Below are positions 25,074 through 33,664 of a DNA stretch of 64,000 nt, piece after piece (the stretch's first letter is position 1; every line of letters begins with the position of its first letter). The notes beneath the pieces were generated by a model. It did not search any database. It saw only the letters and a list, made by a program, of their open reading frames with translations, and was not told the DNA's origin. The translations under genes and the position numbers were made by a program. Source of the DNA: an uncultured Eubacterium sp. (GTDB lineage: Bacteria; Bacillota; Clostridia; Lachnospirales; Lachnospiraceae); NCBI GenBank assembly GCA_934322085.1, contig CAKRGF010000007.1:22032-86031 (forward strand), read 5' to 3'.

Positions 25074-25820
25074 TTAACGTCCCTCTAAGCGCAAGATTTC
25101 TTTCTTTAACCGCTTCATTATTTTTTTCTCTAATCGTGAGATATAGCTTTGGGAGATGCCTAAGAGGTCTGCGACTTCTTTCTGTGTGAGCTCCTGTCCG
25201 AGTTTATCGTCGATTCCAAATCTGAGACGGATAATCGTCTGTTCTCGTTCAGATAATGTTTCCAATGCTTTACGCAGTAAACTTCTATCAACTTCTTTTT
25301 CAATGTCTTTGTAAATAATATCTTCACTTGTTCCCAAAATGTCCGAGAGCAGCAGTTCGTTTCCATCCCAGTCGACATTTAAAGGTTCATCAATGGATAC
25401 CTCTAATTTCGTTTTATTATTTCTGCGCAAATACATAAGAATTTCATTCTCAATACAGCGTGACGCATAGGTTGCAAGTTTGATGTTTTTCGTCGGGTTA
25501 AAGGTATTAATTGCCTTCATCAGACCAATTGTTCCAATCGAGATTAAATCCTCCACGCCGACACCTGTATTATCAAATTTTTTCGCTATGTACACAACAA
25601 GGCGAAGGTTATGTTCTACCAGTGTATTTCTCGCTTTGTCGTTCTGCTCTCCCCCCAATTTCTCAATGCAGGCTGCCTCCTCTCCCGGCTCTAACGGCGG
25701 CGGCAGAATCTCTGCCCCTCCAATATAATGAATATCACCTCCGCGGTGAAAAAATACACTTTTCCAATCCTGAATCATCCGGAACTGAAACTGTCCCGGC
25801 ATCGAAATCTTAAGCAGCAT
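25074..25820 (-). CDS. sigE: Mother-cell sporulation sigma factor SigE (pro-form)
   Basis: 248-aa early mother-cell sigma factor made as inactive pro-SigE. The pro-region is about 31 residues and is followed by YIGGAEILPPP, matching the mature start of B. subtilis SigE; SpoIIGA should cleave there. Regions 2 (NLRLVVYIAKKFDNTG, DLISIGTIGLMKAINTF, ATYASRCIENEILMYLRRNN) and 4 (LSEREQTIIRLRFG, ISQSYISRLEKKI) are well conserved. The start is ATG 25820: AAGGAGA lies nine bases upstream, within the end of spoIIGA, whose stop is one base away. A longer frame from 25847 lacks a site. The pro-region (MLLKISMPGQFQF and following) differs strongly from that of Bacillus. Confidence 0.97.
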   Translation of the reverse strand: MLLKISMPGQFQFRMIQDWKSVFFHRGGDIHYIGGAEILPPPLEPGEEAACIEKLGGEQNDKARNTLVEHNLRLVVYIAKKFDNTGVGVEDLISIGTIGLMKAINTFNPTKNIKLATYASRCIENEILMYLRRNNKTKLEVSIDEPLNVDWDGNELLLSDILGTSEDIIYKDIEKEVDRSLLRKALETLSEREQTIIRLRFGIDDKLGQELTQKEVADLLGISQSYISRLEKKIMKRLKKEILRLEGR

Positions 25821-25821
25821 A

Positions 25822-26649
25822 CTATGATTTCTCCTTTCCATTTTCATTATTCAACATATCGGGATGCAGTATCATTTCGTATTCTCCATCCACAGAAACA
25901 CATTCTTCGCAGACCGCCACCCACGCATCTTCCACAAACTGCCAGTCTCCCCCACATTCGATTTCCAATCGCTGTGCCCGGAAAGCACAAAGCATTCCCA
26001 TCTTTTTTCCTACGGAATGGTAAGGAATCATCCGCATCAACGGAGGGTCTTTTCCCTTCCACAATTTTTCCAAAAATTTTTTACTACCGAGCATAACCGG
26101 CTTTTTGCTGATTGCATCGTAAAGTCCATTTCCGGTATCCAAAAGTGCCATTCCTTCGATTTTACTTCCCCGGTCATATATCCGCAGCCGGTAAAGATAT
26201 GACACCCGTTCTTTTTCTTTTTTTAGTTTTGGCATAAAATACCGCAAAAGAAAGAGAACAAAAAGCATAAGCCCTAACATCGATACCCCGGTAAGCGGAT
26301 AATGAAAACTTTTTTGTGCCTGAAGCAAAAGCCCCGCCAGAATAAAGGCACATGCATAATAAAGCAGAAGATGCATCACCGTTCTTGCAGCCGTCATTTT
26401 ACCAAAAGCAAGCCGGACAAGAAAAACACTAACAAAAAGATAGGACAAAACAAGCAAAAGGAGATTTTTGTGCACATGAAACAGTACCAAAAGACACGCC
26501 ATCACGGCTCCTAATACTGACGCAAGGATAAGGCGCCACAACCGAATGGTTTTTTGCATCAATAAACTCTGTGTCAGAAAAACCACCAGATTCATCCCTG
26601 TGTTAATCAGAAAGAATACATCTAAGTATAACTTCACTCTCATTGGCAT
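25822..26649 (-). CDS. spoIIGA: Sporulation sigma-E processing peptidase SpoIIGA
   Basis: 275-aa membrane protease that cleaves pro-SigE in response to the forespore signal SpoIIR. Five predicted membrane segments (about 1-145) are followed by a cytoplasmic aspartic-protease domain with the catalytic motif LLDTGNGLYD. Adjacent to sigE, as in Bacillus. Three in-frame ATGs (26655, 26649, 26643) lie close together; 26649 is best spaced from AAAGGGG (six bases), the first would be directly on it. Promoter with unusual spacing at 26679-26711. Confidence 0.93.
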   Translation of the reverse strand: MPMRVKLYLDVFFLINTGMNLVVFLTQSLLMQKTIRLWRLILASVLGAVMACLLVLFHVHKNLLLLVLSYLFVSVFLVRLAFGKMTAARTVMHLLLYYACAFILAGLLLQAQKSFHYPLTGVSMLGLMLFVLFLLRYFMPKLKKEKERVSYLYRLRIYDRGSKIEGMALLDTGNGLYDAISKKPVMLGSKKFLEKLWKGKDPPLMRMIPYHSVGKKMGMLCAFRAQRLEIECGGDWQFVEDAWVAVCEECVSVDGEYEMILHPDMLNNENGKEKS

Positions 26650-26678
26650 CTTCATCCCCTTTCCGTTTGTGTAGGCTC

Positions 26679-26711
26679 ATTATAGACGATAGACTCTGCA
26701 AAGCTTGTCAA
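26679..26711 (-). promoter_or_regulatory. spoIIG promoter with extended -35/-10 spacing
   Basis: On the minus strand a perfect TTGACA (26706-26711) and a perfect TATAAT (26679-26684) are 21 bases apart, too far for normal sigma-A use. B. subtilis spoIIG has the same oddity (22 bp) and needs Spo0A-P to work. The stretch over the -35, TTTGACAAG, resembles a 0A box (TGNCGAA) with one mismatch or two. Confidence 0.6.
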
Positions 26712-26822
26712 ACGGCCGCCCCCTTTTCCCATTATCATCAGCCAAATCATTCTTTCATCTGACATCGTTAGACACAATCCAATCAAGACAGCAGTGTTTC
26801 TACATTTCTCACTATCATTGTT

Positions 26823-26829
26823 TGTCGAA
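26823..26829 (+). promoter_or_regulatory. Perfect Spo0A box (TGTCGAA)
   Basis: TGTCGAA matches the 0A-box consensus. It sits five bases before the ppiB -35 and about 112 bp upstream of the spoIIG -35, so it could act on either promoter. A 7-base match can occur by chance. Confidence 0.35.
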
Positions 26830-26833
26830 ACGC

Positions 26834-26862
26834 TTGCATCTGCCGCAAAAATCTTTTACAAT
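26834..26862 (+). promoter_or_regulatory. Predicted sigma-A promoter of ppiB
   Basis: TTGCAT (-35, 26834-26839) and TACAAT (-10, 26857-26862) are 17 bases apart, about 45 bases before the expected translation start. Confidence 0.65.
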
Positions 26863-26868
26863 AAAAAA

Positions 26869-26884
26869 AGCGGTTTTAACCGCT
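26869..26884. other. 16-bp perfect palindrome at the ppiB transcript start
   Basis: AGCGGTTTTAACCGCT is a perfect palindrome beginning about seven bases after the ppiB -10, that is at the expected +1. On the minus strand it is followed by T7, which makes it look like a small terminator facing spoIIGA. It may be an operator, a 5' hairpin, or an insulating terminator. Confidence 0.5.
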
Positions 26885-26913
26885 GGAATTTGAATAGGAA
26901 AGGAACTATCATT

Positions 26914-27438
26914 ATGGCAGAAAAAAATCCCATTGTAACAATCGTGATGAATGACGGCGATGTTATGAAGCTTGAACTTTATCCGGAAGTTGCAGAGAAC
27001 ACAGTAAACAATTTTATTTCTTTGGTAAACAAAGGATTTTATGACGGACTCACCTTCCACCGTATCATTAGTGGCTTTATGATTCAGGGCGGTGACCCGG
27101 ACGGAAACGGAACCGGCGGTCCCGGTTACAGCATCCCCGGAGAATTTTCTTTAAATGGCTATGACAACTCATTAAGCCATGACCCGGGTGTCATCTCCAT
27201 GGCACGCTCCCAGCATCCGGACTCCGCCGGAAGCCAGTTCTTTATTATGCATAAGAAAGCCACACATCTTGATGGCTCTTACGCTGCTTTCGGTAAAATT
27301 ATTGAGGGCATGGATGTTGTAGATAAATTAGCCGAAGTTGCTACTGACTGGAGTGATATGTCGCTCACACCAGTTATTATGGAAAAAGTAACGGTAGAAA
27401 CTTTTGGAGAAGATTATCCGGAGCCAAAAACGGTTTAA
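26914..27438 (+). CDS. ppiB: Peptidyl-prolyl cis-trans isomerase, cyclophilin type
   Basis: 174-aa cytoplasmic cyclophilin; it accelerates proline isomerisation during folding. Full single domain with FHRIISGFMIQGGDPDGNGTGG (active-site Arg, Phe and Gln), SMARSQHPDSAGSQFFIM and LDGSYAAFGKI. The ATG at 26914 is the start: AGGAAAGGAA precedes it and the family N-terminus begins there, whereas the open frame upstream runs through the promoter. Flanked by its own promoter and a terminator, so monocistronic. Confidence 0.96.
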   Translation: MAEKNPIVTIVMNDGDVMKLELYPEVAENTVNNFISLVNKGFYDGLTFHRIISGFMIQGGDPDGNGTGGPGYSIPGEFSLNGYDNSLSHDPGVISMARSQHPDSAGSQFFIMHKKATHLDGSYAAFGKIIEGMDVVDKLAEVATDWSDMSLTPVIMEKVTVETFGEDYPEPKTV

Positions 27439-27445
27439 TAAAAAA

Positions 27446-27499
27446 GAGAAACTGCAGACTCATCTCCCTTTTTTAAGAAATGAATTGCAGTTTCTTTTT
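27446..27499. terminator. Bidirectional terminator between ppiB and miaB
   Basis: GAAACTGCA (27448-27456) pairs with TGCAGTTTC (27486-27494), extended by A-T and G-T pairs, with a 29-base loop and an A-run and T-run on the flanks. It sits between the converging ppiB and miaB ends. Confidence 0.8.
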
Positions 27500-28948
27500 T
27501 TATTTCACGATTTCACCCATATAATAAAAGCCTTTGCTTTCCACTAATTTTACCGGTAAGATTTCTCCAATCAAGGAAGCATCGCCCGGAAAATGAACAA
27601 CCGCATTATTAGATAAGCGTCCGGTTAAAAGTTCTTCATTCTGTGTGTTTATCTCTTCAACCAGAACCGGAACCGTCTCTCCCTCGATGCTCTTTGTAAT
27701 CTCTGCGGAGATTTTCTGCACTTCATGCAGCAATCTGTCAAACCGCTCTTTTACTACTTCTTCCGGCACTTGATTTTCCATTGCAGCCGCCGGCGTACCG
27801 GTGCGCTTTGAATAAATAAAGGTGTAGGCACTGTCATAGCGAACTTTCCTTACTACATCTAATGTGTCTTCAAAATCTTCTTCTGTCTCTCCCGGAAATC
27901 CAACAATAATATCCGTCGTAAGCGAAAGTTTTGGATTCTTTTCCCGAATCCGCTCCACCAAAGAAAGATAAGATTCTTTCGTATACTTACGGTTCATTTT
28001 CTTTAAGATTTCCGTGCTTCCCGACTGCAATGGTAAATGCAGATGAGTGCATACTTTATCACATTCCGCCATCGCATCAATCAGCTCATCCGACAAATCC
28101 TTCGGATGCGATGTCATAAACCGGATTCTCTTAAGCCCTTCAATTTCATTTACCTGACGCAATAGATTAGCAAACGTGACCGGATTTTCCAAAGTCTTTC
28201 CATAAGAATTTACATTTTGTCCAAGTAACATTACCTCTGCCACGCCATCAGCCACAAGGCCTTTGATTTCGGAAATAATATCCTCCGGCTCTCTGCTTCT
28301 CTCTCTCCCGCGCACATATGGCACAATGCAGTAACTGCAAAAGTTGTTACAGCCATACATGATATTGACACCGGTCTTAAAAGGATATTTACGTTTTCCC
28401 GGCAAATCTTCCACAATCTCTTTGGCTTCCTTCCACACATCCATCACCGGACGCGCCGACTGCACCTGTGTATACAGTAACTCTGCCAGTTTATAAATGT
28501 TATGTGTACCAAACACTAAATCAACAAACGAATAACTCTTGCGAATCCGCTCTACCTCATCCGCTTCCTGCATCATACATCCACAGAGGGCAATCTTCAT
28601 CGACGGATTTTTCTTTTTATGATTTTTCAAATAACCAAGCCGTCCATAGATTTTCAAATTAGCATTTTCGCGAACAGTACACGTATTGTATAAAACAAAA
28701 TCCGCAACCGGTTCCTCTACTTCTTTGTATCCAATATATTCAAGAATTGCTGTCATCTTCTCCGAGTCCTTTGCATTCATCTGACAGCCAAGCGTCTGAA
28801 TTGACATGGTAAGAGGATGTCCGATTCGCTCTTTCTCTTCCTCTGCCCACTGCCTGCACTTCTTCATAAAATAATACTGTCTCTCAGGTTCTGACTGTGG
28901 AGCCTCTCCTTCGATGGAAAGTGCCTCCAGACGTTCATAATCAAACAT
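27500..28948 (-). CDS. miaB: tRNA-2-methylthio-N6-isopentenyladenosine synthase MiaB
   Basis: 482-aa radical-SAM methylthiotransferase that modifies A37 of tRNAs reading UNN codons. An N-terminal extension of about 40 residues precedes the UPF0004 domain (TLGCQMNAKDSEKM, with CTVRENA and LCGCMMQ giving the three cluster Cys). The radical-SAM core has CNNFCSYC, and a C-terminal TRAM domain follows (about 415-480). Reaction and domains are standard for the family. GGAGG lies before the ATG. Followed 12 bp downstream by nothing on its strand but a terminator, and preceded by the htrA-type gene end. Confidence 0.97.
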   Translation of the reverse strand: MFDYERLEALSIEGEAPQSEPERQYYFMKKCRQWAEEEKERIGHPLTMSIQTLGCQMNAKDSEKMTAILEYIGYKEVEEPVADFVLYNTCTVRENANLKIYGRLGYLKNHKKKNPSMKIALCGCMMQEADEVERIRKSYSFVDLVFGTHNIYKLAELLYTQVQSARPVMDVWKEAKEIVEDLPGKRKYPFKTGVNIMYGCNNFCSYCIVPYVRGRERSREPEDIISEIKGLVADGVAEVMLLGQNVNSYGKTLENPVTFANLLRQVNEIEGLKRIRFMTSHPKDLSDELIDAMAECDKVCTHLHLPLQSGSTEILKKMNRKYTKESYLSLVERIREKNPKLSLTTDIIVGFPGETEEDFEDTLDVVRKVRYDSAYTFIYSKRTGTPAAAMENQVPEEVVKERFDRLLHEVQKISAEITKSIEGETVPVLVEEINTQNEELLTGRLSNNAVVHFPGDASLIGEILPVKLVESKGFYYMGEIVK

Positions 28949-28960
28949 ATTGTTCCTCCA

Positions 28961-30121
28961 TTAGTTCTGTTTTTTCCCAAACGTAACAGAAAATGTCTTT
29001 TCCTGATAGGATGAACCGGAGGCAATCTTTACAGTGACTTTACCCTGTGTTCCTGCCTCACACTTTGAAAGTTTTTCCTGCAACTGGGAAAGTGTTTTCA
29101 CGGTCGTTCCATTTAGTTTGGTAATAATATATCCTTTCTGCAATCCTGCTTTCTCTGCCGGCGAACCAGACGAAACTTCTGAAATGTAGATTCCCTGCGG
29201 AATTCCATATGCCTGCTCGTATTCACTCGTCACATCACGGCCGGTAATACCCAGATAAGCCTGATTGTTTGCTGCCACTTCTTTTTGATTCATTAACTCT
29301 TCTAAGATTGGCTCTGCGGTTGCCATCGGAATCGCAAATCCCATTCCTTCTACTTCCTCAGAAGCAAATTTTGAGGAATTGATAGCAATCACTTCGCCTT
29401 TACTGTTTACTAATGCACCGCCGCTGTTTCCCGGATTAATTGCTGCGTCTGTCTGAATCAATTTTACACTTGTGCTGTCTTCGGCGTCAATCTCACGGTC
29501 CTTTGCACTAATATAACCAACAGTAACACTTGTTCCATAACCAAGGGCATTTCCAATAGCAATTGCCTGTTCACCGACTTTCGTCTTTTTACTGTCGCCA
29601 ATCGTAGCAATTTTTATATTCTTCTTTGTCGAATCCGACAATTTACTCATATCCACTTCTACAACTGCTAAATCCGTTGATGAATCCGTTCCTTTTACAG
29701 TAGCACTCACTTTGCTCTCATCGTTAAAAATAATGGTAACTGAAGTGGCTCCTTCGACAACATGATTATTTGTCGCAATATACATTTTGTTATCTTTTTG
29801 AGCAATGATAATACCGGAGGCGCTGCCGGTTCCTTCACTCGTCTGTGCGCCAAACGGCGTATTGGTTGTAGTCTGTGCCGTAACATCAATTGCCACAATC
29901 GACGGAAGCACCTGCTCCGAAATCGATGAAACATCGGATGTCGATGTACTCTGGTTTGTGGTTACCGTGGTCGTTGCCAGTTTCGCAGAGGCACTATCCT
30001 TTACCGTCTCATTCTGGCTGACTAACACATTCTTTCCAATCATTTCCGCTCCCTGAAAAGCGGTTCCAGCAGCTGTTCCAAATAATACAGCTGCTGCTAA
30101 TATTTTAGCAAATTTTTTCAT
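28961..30121 (-). CDS. htrA: HtrA/DegP-type membrane-anchored serine protease
   Basis: 386-aa surface protease or chaperone for misfolded envelope proteins. N-terminal signal-anchor (about 5-25), a Ser/Thr-rich linker, then a trypsin-like domain with the catalytic triad: His in ATNNHVVEGA, Asp in STDLAVVEVD, Ser in NPGNSGGALVNSKG. One PDZ domain (about 285-380) contains GSPAEKAGLQKGYIITKLNG. The start is ATG 30121 with AAGGA 11 bases upstream; the ATG four codons earlier would overlap that site. It lies between pheA and miaB with 12 bp to miaB. Confidence 0.94.
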   Translation of the reverse strand: MKKFAKILAAAVLFGTAAGTAFQGAEMIGKNVLVSQNETVKDSASAKLATTTVTTNQSTSTSDVSSISEQVLPSIVAIDVTAQTTTNTPFGAQTSEGTGSASGIIIAQKDNKMYIATNNHVVEGATSVTIIFNDESKVSATVKGTDSSTDLAVVEVDMSKLSDSTKKNIKIATIGDSKKTKVGEQAIAIGNALGYGTSVTVGYISAKDREIDAEDSTSVKLIQTDAAINPGNSGGALVNSKGEVIAINSSKFASEEVEGMGFAIPMATAEPILEELMNQKEVAANNQAYLGITGRDVTSEYEQAYGIPQGIYISEVSSGSPAEKAGLQKGYIITKLNGTTVKTLSQLQEKLSKCEAGTQGKVTVKIASGSSYQEKTFSVTFGKKQN

Positions 30122-30232
30122 ATTCGCACACATCCTTTCGTTTTTGTTGCTCTTATCATAATATGAAAATGTGTGCGGTTTTTGTTCGCTTTTTGTATGA
30201 ATTGTGTGGTCTTTTTGACGAAAGTGTGTCCT

Positions 30233-31366
30233 TTATGCCTCAAAGTTGCCAAGCACACGCATAAAGGCAGATTCCTCTTTCACACCGCGAAGCGCATTCT
30301 GCACAGCCGCATCGTCTAAGTTTCCCTCCACATCAACAAAGAAGCGGTATTCCCAGTTTCGTCCCGGAATCGGACGTGACTCAATTTGTGTCATATTCAA
30401 ATCGTTATAAAGAAAATGGGACAAAATCCGGTACAGTGTACCACTCTGGTGCGGAAGTTCAATGCATAGTGCGAGTTTATTGCTCTCTTTTGTGTAAACT
30501 TCTTTTGGTCCGATAATAATAAATCTCGTACAGTTGTTCTTCTCCTGCTGAATGGAATCGGCAACAATTTCAAGTCCATATTCTTTGGCTGCACGCCGGC
30601 TTGCAATCGCCGCCTGCGTCTTATCTTTATCCTGCGCCACCTTCTTGGCTGCTGCTGCCGTTGAACCATATTCCACACCTTCAAAGAGAGGATGTTCCTT
30701 CATAAATTCACGGCTCTGCAACAATCCCTGCGGATGGGAAAATACCGTCTGAATATCTTCTAACTTTGTACCGGGAAGTGCTAAAAGACACTGGTCAATT
30801 TTCATCACGTATTCGCCGACAATGGCATTTTTATAATTCAACAATAAATCATAATTCGTGCTGATACCACCCGTCGAAGAATTTTCAATTGGCAGGACGC
30901 CGTAATCTGCCTGTCCGTTTTCAACAGCTTCCATTACACCCTGAAAACTCTGACAGCTGATTCCCTGTACCGCCTCACCAAACACGTCTTCCATCGCCTG
31001 CTGTGTATGGGTGCCCGGCACGCCAAAATAATATACTTTTGCCTGTTCTTTATCAAACGCTTTTTCTTTTTTTTCGAAATCCGTGATATCATCCGTATGC
31101 GGCAGAACACCATACTGGTATTTTCGGCTGATGGACATAATCTGACTGAACAGCTCACGGACCGCACGCTCATTGAATTTACCATGAGATATTTTCGAAA
31201 GACTGTCTAACTTCTGTTCCTCGCGTTCTTTATCAAATACCGCTTTTCCGGTCTCCATCTTATACTTGGCGACCTCATTGGCAACCTTCATGCGTTCTTC
31301 AAACAGTTTGACAATCTGGCTGTCAATCTCATCAATCTGCTTTCTTGAAACTTGTAAATCAATCAT
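30233..31366 (-). CDS. pheA: Bifunctional chorismate mutase/prephenate dehydratase
   Basis: 377-aa P-protein of phenylalanine synthesis, converting chorismate to prephenate and then phenylpyruvate. Chorismate mutase (AroQ type, about 1-85, RKQIDEIDSQIVKLFEERM), prephenate dehydratase (about 110-285, VPGTHTQQAMEDVFG, IENSSTGGISTNYDLL, NNCTRFIIIG with the TRF motif) and a C-terminal ACT domain for feedback by Phe (about 298-370, ESRPIPGRNWEYRFFVD). It overlaps the folB-folK stop by 4 bp (ATGA) and is the last gene of the folate operon, linking chorismate-derived pathways. Confidence 0.96.
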   Translation of the reverse strand: MIDLQVSRKQIDEIDSQIVKLFEERMKVANEVAKYKMETGKAVFDKEREEQKLDSLSKISHGKFNERAVRELFSQIMSISRKYQYGVLPHTDDITDFEKKEKAFDKEQAKVYYFGVPGTHTQQAMEDVFGEAVQGISCQSFQGVMEAVENGQADYGVLPIENSSTGGISTNYDLLLNYKNAIVGEYVMKIDQCLLALPGTKLEDIQTVFSHPQGLLQSREFMKEHPLFEGVEYGSTAAAAKKVAQDKDKTQAAIASRRAAKEYGLEIVADSIQQEKNNCTRFIIIGPKEVYTKESNKLALCIELPHQSGTLYRILSHFLYNDLNMTQIESRPIPGRNWEYRFFVDVEGNLDDAAVQNALRGVKEESAFMRVLGNFEA

Positions 31367-32184
31367 TTGTGTTCCTCCAAATCCTCTAACAGCATACTGA
31401 CACTCTTACCAAGCACCGGATGTTTTACATACGGAGCAATCTCAGAAAGCGGCTCTAAAACAAACTGTCTTTTATGCATTTCCGAATGTGGTATCGTAAG
31501 CGTCTCTGTGTGCATGACACAGTCTCCATACAAAAGAATATCCAAATCAATCGTTCTTGGTCCCCAGTGAATCTTTCTCTCACGGTTTCCCTTCTTCTCA
31601 ATTTCATGACAGACAGAAAGTAATGCCTCCGGCGTCAAAAGTGTTTCCAACCCAATTGCCGCGTTTAAAAATTTATCCTGATCCGTATAACCATATGGCT
31701 CCGTTTCGATGATTTCTGAAACCTTTATCTCACGGATTGTCTCTACTTTTTTTAATTCTTCAATCGCCGCCTCTAAATAGGCCTTCCTGTCTCCCATATT
31801 GGAGCCAATCGACAAATATGCCGTTTCCCATCCGCGCGTAATGCTTACACTCACCGTATCCAGAGGAAGTAAAATCGGTGCCCATGGCTTTTTAATCTCT
31901 ACTTCCACTTTTTTTACAAGGGAAAACTTTAACAAAATCTTTTTTGCCAGCTGCTCCGCTGCCGCCTCAATCAGACGGTAAGTCTCCTTTTCCATCTGCT
32001 CCTTGACAAGATAAGAAACTTCTGCATAATTTACCGAATCCGCTAAATCATCACTTTCCCCTGCTGCCCTCGTATCCGTATAAAGAGCAAGGGAAACCAA
32101 AAACTTCTGTCCAAGTACATTTTCCTCTTTCATGACACCATGGTGTCCATAAATTTCTAAATCGCGGATTTTAATTACATCCAT
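31363..32184 (-). CDS. folBK: Bifunctional dihydroneopterin aldolase/HPPK
   Basis: 273-aa fusion of two consecutive folate enzymes. Residues 1-118 are FolB (YGHHGVMKEENVLGQKF; the Lys in EIKKPWAP is the usual catalytic region), splitting dihydroneopterin to 6-hydroxymethyl-dihydropterin. Residues about 122-273 are FolK (AYLSIGSNMGDR; RKIHWGPRTIDLDILLYG with Mg-binding Asp pair), which transfers pyrophosphate from ATP. Both halves keep their motifs. The start lies two bases after the folP stop with GGAGA overlapping folP. Order folE-folP-folBK-pheA suggests one transcript. Confidence 0.95.
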   Translation of the reverse strand: MDVIKIRDLEIYGHHGVMKEENVLGQKFLVSLALYTDTRAAGESDDLADSVNYAEVSYLVKEQMEKETYRLIEAAAEQLAKKILLKFSLVKKVEVEIKKPWAPILLPLDTVSVSITRGWETAYLSIGSNMGDRKAYLEAAIEELKKVETIREIKVSEIIETEPYGYTDQDKFLNAAIGLETLLTPEALLSVCHEIEKKGNRERKIHWGPRTIDLDILLYGDCVMHTETLTIPHSEMHKRQFVLEPLSEIAPYVKHPVLGKSVSMLLEDLEEHK

Positions 32185-32186
32185 GA

Positions 32187-32996
32187 CTAGTTCTCCCTTC
32201 TGATGGCATCTGTCATGCGAAGGGCACGCACATTTTTCTGCACATCATGCACACGGAAAAACTCGCAGCCTTTCATTGCTCCGATTACACTTGTGGCAAT
32301 CGTTCCCTCTTCGCGCTCATCAACCGGCAAATCCAATGTAAGTCCAATCACGCTTTTTCTCGATGTACCAAGCAATACCGGATATCCCATCGCTCTAATT
32401 TCTTCCAAGCGGTTGATAATGATCAGATTCTGCTCTCTTGTCTTTGCGAAACCAACCCCCGGGTCAAGCATGATTTTCTCCTTCTTTACCCCATACTTCT
32501 CAGCGAGGGAAAGAGAAATTTCCAAGTCTTTTTTTACGTCTTCCATAAAGTCGTTATATTCCATCGTCTCACGGTTGTGCATTAAGCAGACACAGACATC
32601 ATACTCAGCTGCCAGTTTAGCACAGCGCTCATCATAACGAAATCCCCAGATATCATTTAACAAATCTGCCCCGGCAGAAAGTGCCGCCTTTGCCACTGCA
32701 CTTTTATAGGTGTCAACTGAAACCGGCACATCAAACCTTTTTTTCAATGCTTCAATCACCGGCACAACACGGCGGATTTCTTCTGCATCGCCAATCTGAA
32801 CATGACCGGGTCTTGTCGATTCACCGCCGACATCTAAGATATCCGCTCCTTCTCCTACCATTTTGTCCGCCTGCTTAAGCGCACGCTCTATATCGTTATA
32901 TTTTCCACCATCTGAAAAAGAATCCGGTGTCACATTTAAAATGCCCATCACATAGGATTTCTCCCCCAAAGGGAACTCACGGTTTCCTATTTTCAT
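32187..32996 (-). CDS. folP: Dihydropteroate synthase
   Basis: 269-aa TIM-barrel enzyme joining hydroxymethyl-dihydropterin pyrophosphate and p-aminobenzoate; the sulfonamide target. Motifs: GILNVTPDSFSDGG, ILDVGGESTRPGH, VSVDTYKSAVAKAAL, MLDPGVGFAKT and LLGTSRKSVIG. Normal length. Second gene of the folate operon, 17 bp after folE. Confidence 0.97.
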   Translation of the reverse strand: MKIGNREFPLGEKSYVMGILNVTPDSFSDGGKYNDIERALKQADKMVGEGADILDVGGESTRPGHVQIGDAEEIRRVVPVIEALKKRFDVPVSVDTYKSAVAKAALSAGADLLNDIWGFRYDERCAKLAAEYDVCVCLMHNRETMEYNDFMEDVKKDLEISLSLAEKYGVKKEKIMLDPGVGFAKTREQNLIIINRLEEIRAMGYPVLLGTSRKSVIGLTLDLPVDEREEGTIATSVIGAMKGCEFFRVHDVQKNVRALRMTDAIRREN

Positions 32997-33013
32997 CTTT
33001 TTTCATCCTCTCT

Positions 33014-33568
33014 CTATCCGGCAATCATCTGCATAAACATCTGCGCCAGGTTTGCATCCTTTTCAAATTCTCCTTTTAACGCATACGTCATTGTCTGTGT
33101 ACCGGGCTTTTGCACCCCGCGCATCGTCATACACATATGCTCTGCCTCAATCATAACCATAACGCCTTTTGGCTGCAGCGACTGCATAACGGCATCTGCA
33201 ATCTGCTCCGTCAGCTGTTCCTGTATCTGGGCACGTCTGGCAAATACTTCTACCGTTCTTGCTAACTTACTAAGTCCGACCACTTTACCATCCGGTATAT
33301 ATCCAATATGGACTTTGCCATAAAAAGGAAGAAAATGATGTTCACACACCGAATAAAATGTGATATCTTTTTCCACTACCATATTTCCGGTATCCGCATG
33401 AAATGTACGTGACAAATGTTTCTCTGCATCCTGTTCATAGCCGCCAAACAACTGCTCACACATATTTGCAATCCGTTTTGGCGTCTCTACTAACCCCTCT
33501 CTCGTACAATCTTCTCCAATGCCTTCCAAAAATAACCGTACTGCCTTTTCTATTTTCTTATGATCCAT
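33014..33568 (-). CDS. folE: GTP cyclohydrolase I (type IA)
   Basis: 184-aa enzyme that makes dihydroneopterin triphosphate from GTP, the first folate step. Zinc and active-site motifs are intact: YSVCEHHFLPFYGKVHIGYIP and QIQEQLTEQIAD, then EAEHMCMTMRGVQKPG. First gene of the folate operon. ATG 33568 is chosen with GAGGTG six bases upstream; an in-frame GTG three codons earlier also has a site (AAGGAGAT), so the exact start is not certain. Confidence 0.96.
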   Translation of the reverse strand: MDHKKIEKAVRLFLEGIGEDCTREGLVETPKRIANMCEQLFGGYEQDAEKHLSRTFHADTGNMVVEKDITFYSVCEHHFLPFYGKVHIGYIPDGKVVGLSKLARTVEVFARRAQIQEQLTEQIADAVMQSLQPKGVMVMIEAEHMCMTMRGVQKPGTQTMTYALKGEFEKDANLAQMFMQMIAG

Positions 33569-33616
33569 AACCGGCACCTCTCAATCTCCTTGCCATTTCA
33601 CTGCATAACCTTTCCT

Positions 33617-33646
33617 ATTGTACCACACGAAACCGCCTTTTAACAA
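33617..33646 (-). promoter_or_regulatory. Predicted sigma-A promoter of the folE-folP-folBK-pheA operon
   Basis: On the minus strand TTGTTA (-35, 33641-33646) and TACAAT (-10, 33617-33622) are 18 bases apart. It lies between the ybaK stop and folE. Confidence 0.55.
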
Positions 33647-33664
33647 GGGCAGCTGACAATATTT

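Noticed and set aside
26794..26913. 40-codon N-terminal extension on ppiB
   Set aside because: It overlaps the predicted promoter and palindrome; cyclophilin homology starts at 26914.
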